From contig JAFLBP010000002.1 in NCBI GenBank assembly GCA_017303875.1, forward strand, positions 62,001 through 126,000: a stretch of DNA of 64,000 nucleotides, in the 5' to 3' direction. Position 1 is the stretch's first letter, and every line of letters begins with the position of its first letter. This DNA is from Chitinophagales bacterium (GTDB lineage: Bacteria; Bacteroidota; Bacteroidia; Chitinophagales; Saprospiraceae). Below, one piece after another: positions 62,350-64,000 of the stretch. The notes beneath the pieces were generated by a model that saw only the letters and a program-made list of their open reading frames with translations, searched no databases and had not been told where the DNA came from. The position numbers and the translations under genes are program-made.

Positions 62350-63684
62350 GTGATTACTGGAAACTTAAAAACAAGGGTAACTCAAGCTATCGGTTCTAAT
62401 GTTATTGCACAATTAGTAAATGTAATAATTCAAATAGGAGGTGTGCCTATTTTAATTAAAGCTTGGGGAATTGAGAGATATGGAGAGTGGCTATTAATAT
62501 TTTCGATTCCAGCATATCTTGGACTTGGTGACTTAGGAATTGGGACAGTAGCAGCAACTGAAATTACTAAATCTCTCGCAAAAGGGGCAGAAAAAGAAGC
62601 AACAAAAATTTTTAATATTGGTATGGCAACATCCTTCTTTTCTGCGGCAACACTCTTGCTACTATCTTCAATAGCAATAATCAGTCTCCCTGTAAGTAAA
62701 TACCTGAGTAATTCTATACCTGATCACGAGGTAAAAATCACCCTTGAATTACTTACTATTTATATAACTATTTCTATTCTTTTAAGTCTACCGCTGAGCA
62801 TATACCGCTCCATTGGCAAATATTCCCGTGGCCAAATAGCATCATCTATCTTTAGATTAATTGAATTTTTCACCTTTATTATTCTTGTTCAAAATAATCA
62901 AACATTTATATATCCTGCTGCTGGCTATTTAATAATTCGAATTATATATATTACCTGGATATCATTTGATCTAAGTAAACAAGCTGCCTGGATGAAGTTA
63001 TCATTAAATGAAGTTAATATAAAATCGATTATGAAGCTGCTTCCCAAATCAATTTCGATGATGTTTGTATACTTAGGCCAAACGCTTGTTAGTCAAGGAT
63101 TGATTACAGTAATTGGGATCACATTAGGATCTGTTGCATTAGCAACATTTTCGACTGTAAGAACTTTATGTAATTTTGCCAAACAGCTCATTGGAATTAT
63201 TAACTTGTCAGTCTTCTCCGAATTTTCAATCTGCATAAGCAGAGGAGACTTTCCTACAGCGCAGAAACTTCATACTCGATCTGTACAGGCTAACATAGGG
63301 TTGACCGTTTTGGCAACTCTTTTTTTGTTTCTAGTTGGAGATACACTCATTACTTTTTGGACAAAGGGTGCTATATCCATTATTCAGCCCTTTTTCTCCT
63401 TATACCTGGTTTACATTCTCATCAACAGTATTTGGATTGGAAGTTGGAATATGCTTTTAGGATGTAATGAACATTCTAGCCTGATAAAGCAATATATTGG
63501 TTTAAATATACTAACAATCACTCTGACGTATTTTAACCTTAACCATTGGGGACTATCCAATCTCCCCGTAACGCTCATCCTTACGGATGTTTTATTTGGA
63601 TCTTTAGTGATGATGAAAAGTCTTTCATTTTTAAGACAAAGTTATATGGAATTTATTAATAATATTTTTAATATTAAATATTAA
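62350..63684 (+). CDS. Polysaccharide flippase (Wzx-like, MATE/PST family)
   Basis: The 444-residue protein has about twelve membrane helices (starting with SNVIAQLVNVIIQIGGVPIL, ERYGEWLLIFSIPAYLGLGD, TSFFSAATLLLLSSIAIIS). GERYGEWL and the D-L-G-I-G-T pattern in the second helix fit the RfbX/PST family, which moves lipid-linked repeat units across the inner membrane. The start codon is GTG at 62350; no ATG lies near the same N-terminus. Its TAA overlaps the following ATG by one base. AT-rich. Confidence 0.87.
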   Translation: MITGNLKTRVTQAIGSNVIAQLVNVIIQIGGVPILIKAWGIERYGEWLLIFSIPAYLGLGDLGIGTVAATEITKSLAKGAEKEATKIFNIGMATSFFSAATLLLLSSIAIISLPVSKYLSNSIPDHEVKITLELLTIYITISILLSLPLSIYRSIGKYSRGQIASSIFRLIEFFTFIILVQNNQTFIYPAAGYLIIRIIYITWISFDLSKQAAWMKLSLNEVNIKSIMKLLPKSISMMFVYLGQTLVSQGLITVIGITLGSVALATFSTVRTLCNFAKQLIGIINLSVFSEFSICISRGDFPTAQKLHTRSVQANIGLTVLATLFLFLVGDTLITFWTKGAISIIQPFFSLYLVYILINSIWIGSWNMLLGCNEHSSLIKQYIGLNILTITLTYFNLNHWGLSNLPVTLILTDVLFGSLVMMKSLSFLRQSYMEFINNIFNIKY

Positions 63685-64000
63685 TGCATACTTCAACTAT
63701 CAGAAATACCTTTATAAGTATTATCATTTTCATAATGTCAATACAATATATTACATGGTATGAATCATTAGGAATGGCACTTACTGTTTTTAGCTTAATT
63801 GATTTTATTGAAAATATTGGAAAAAAGATACCTTTTCTTGAACTTATCACATTATACTTATTTCTTTCATGCATAGCTATGCCTGTTGTTGCCTATGAGA
63901 TATTCAACAAGCATAATGACTTAGCTAAACTCTGGGTAACTTATATGCCCGTTCCCTCACGCGAGTATTTTAGCTATGCCTTGCCAAGTTGCTTAGCATT
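63684..64000 (+). CDS. Membrane protein, O-antigen polymerase/ligase-like (3' truncated)
   Basis: Only the first 105 residues are in the window (MHTSTIRNTFISIIIFIMSI...). Three or so membrane helices are visible: TFISIIIFIMSIQYI, GMALTVFSLIDFI and ITLYLFLSCIAMPVVAYEIF, then the extracytoplasmic YMPVPSREYFSYALPSCLA. The position after a flippase and the multi-helix start suggest a Wzy polymerase or O-antigen ligase, but no family motif can be checked here. ATG overlaps the flippase stop (TAATG). Confidence 0.65.
   Translation, partial: MHTSTIRNTFISIIIFIMSIQYITWYESLGMALTVFSLIDFIENIGKKIPFLELITLYLFLSCIAMPVVAYEIFNKHNDLAKLWVTYMPVPSREYFSYALPSCLA

Overview
The window comes from a member of the Bacteroidota, most likely of the Saprospiria (Saprospiraceae-like). 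Evidence: seven proteins end in a type IX secretion (T9SS) sorting domain with the FPNP...GVY pattern; many genes belong to families typical of Bacteroidota (DUF4292, DUF2911, DUF3667, DUF2805, DUF1573, SprB repeats); Shine-Dalgarno sites are scarce; and promoters of the Bacteroidota type (TTTG - about 19 nt - TAnnTTTG) can be read. The genus is inference. There is one tRNA (Ser, UGA) and no rRNA.

Layout. 0-8.2 kb: tail of a T9SS metalloprotease, the etfBA pair, a TPR/DUF4292/EnvC-like envelope operon, DUF2911, an ElaA-like acetyltransferase and DUF3667. 8.2-11.5 kb: a parallel beta-helix protein, a diheme cytochrome c and folP. 11.4-18 kb (minus strand): a T9SS beta-helix protein, a lipoprotein, a DUF3592-like protein, and a LytS/LytTR-type two-component pair with a beta-propeller sensor. 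18-24.3 kb: a PAS histidine kinase, DUF2805, a predicted zincin and two T9SS proteins. 24.3-26 kb: an ECF sigma factor followed by three very small membrane proteins. 26-31.7 kb: asd, a coiled-coil/LEA-like protein, a T9SS protein and a methyltransferase. 32-42.8 kb: a CotH-like protein, an M43-type T9SS protease, DUF423, a beta-propeller lipoprotein and a 1,521-residue thioredoxin/SprB-repeat T9SS protein. 43-45.8 kb: xylB-xylA. 45.9-48.8 kb: DUF1573 and groESL. 49-64 kb: a surface polysaccharide locus: a winged-helix regulator, sugar-nucleotide genes for a 2,3-diamino-uronic acid (TviB/WbpO-type dehydrogenase, WbpD, WbpE, WbpB), a toxin-antitoxin pair, a giant SLBB export protein, Wzz, two glycosyltransferases, a flippase and the start of a polymerase-like membrane protein.

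The most unusual content is not in the genes. Several distinct classes of intergenic element, built from short units of period 7 (GATGAAY, TGCGGAA, CAGTTAT) or 8 (CACTAAAA) and usually arranged as long inverted repeats, sit directly against stop codons. Other hairpin families (a CACAGA type, a CACGAATG type, and CGACCTC-NNN-GAGGTCG palindromes) mix with them. They are densest in the polysaccharide locus, where they supply the two ends of the wbpB reading frame and surround a toxin-antitoxin cassette flanked by a 28-bp direct repeat. They look like 3'-end or terminator-type elements that also spread or recombine.

From about 59.55 kb, in the middle of wzz, base composition drops sharply and stays AT-rich to the end. 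This fits a recombination junction that brought in the strain-specific part of the polysaccharide cluster. Promoter, terminator and repeat calls were made by eye; nothing was searched against a database.
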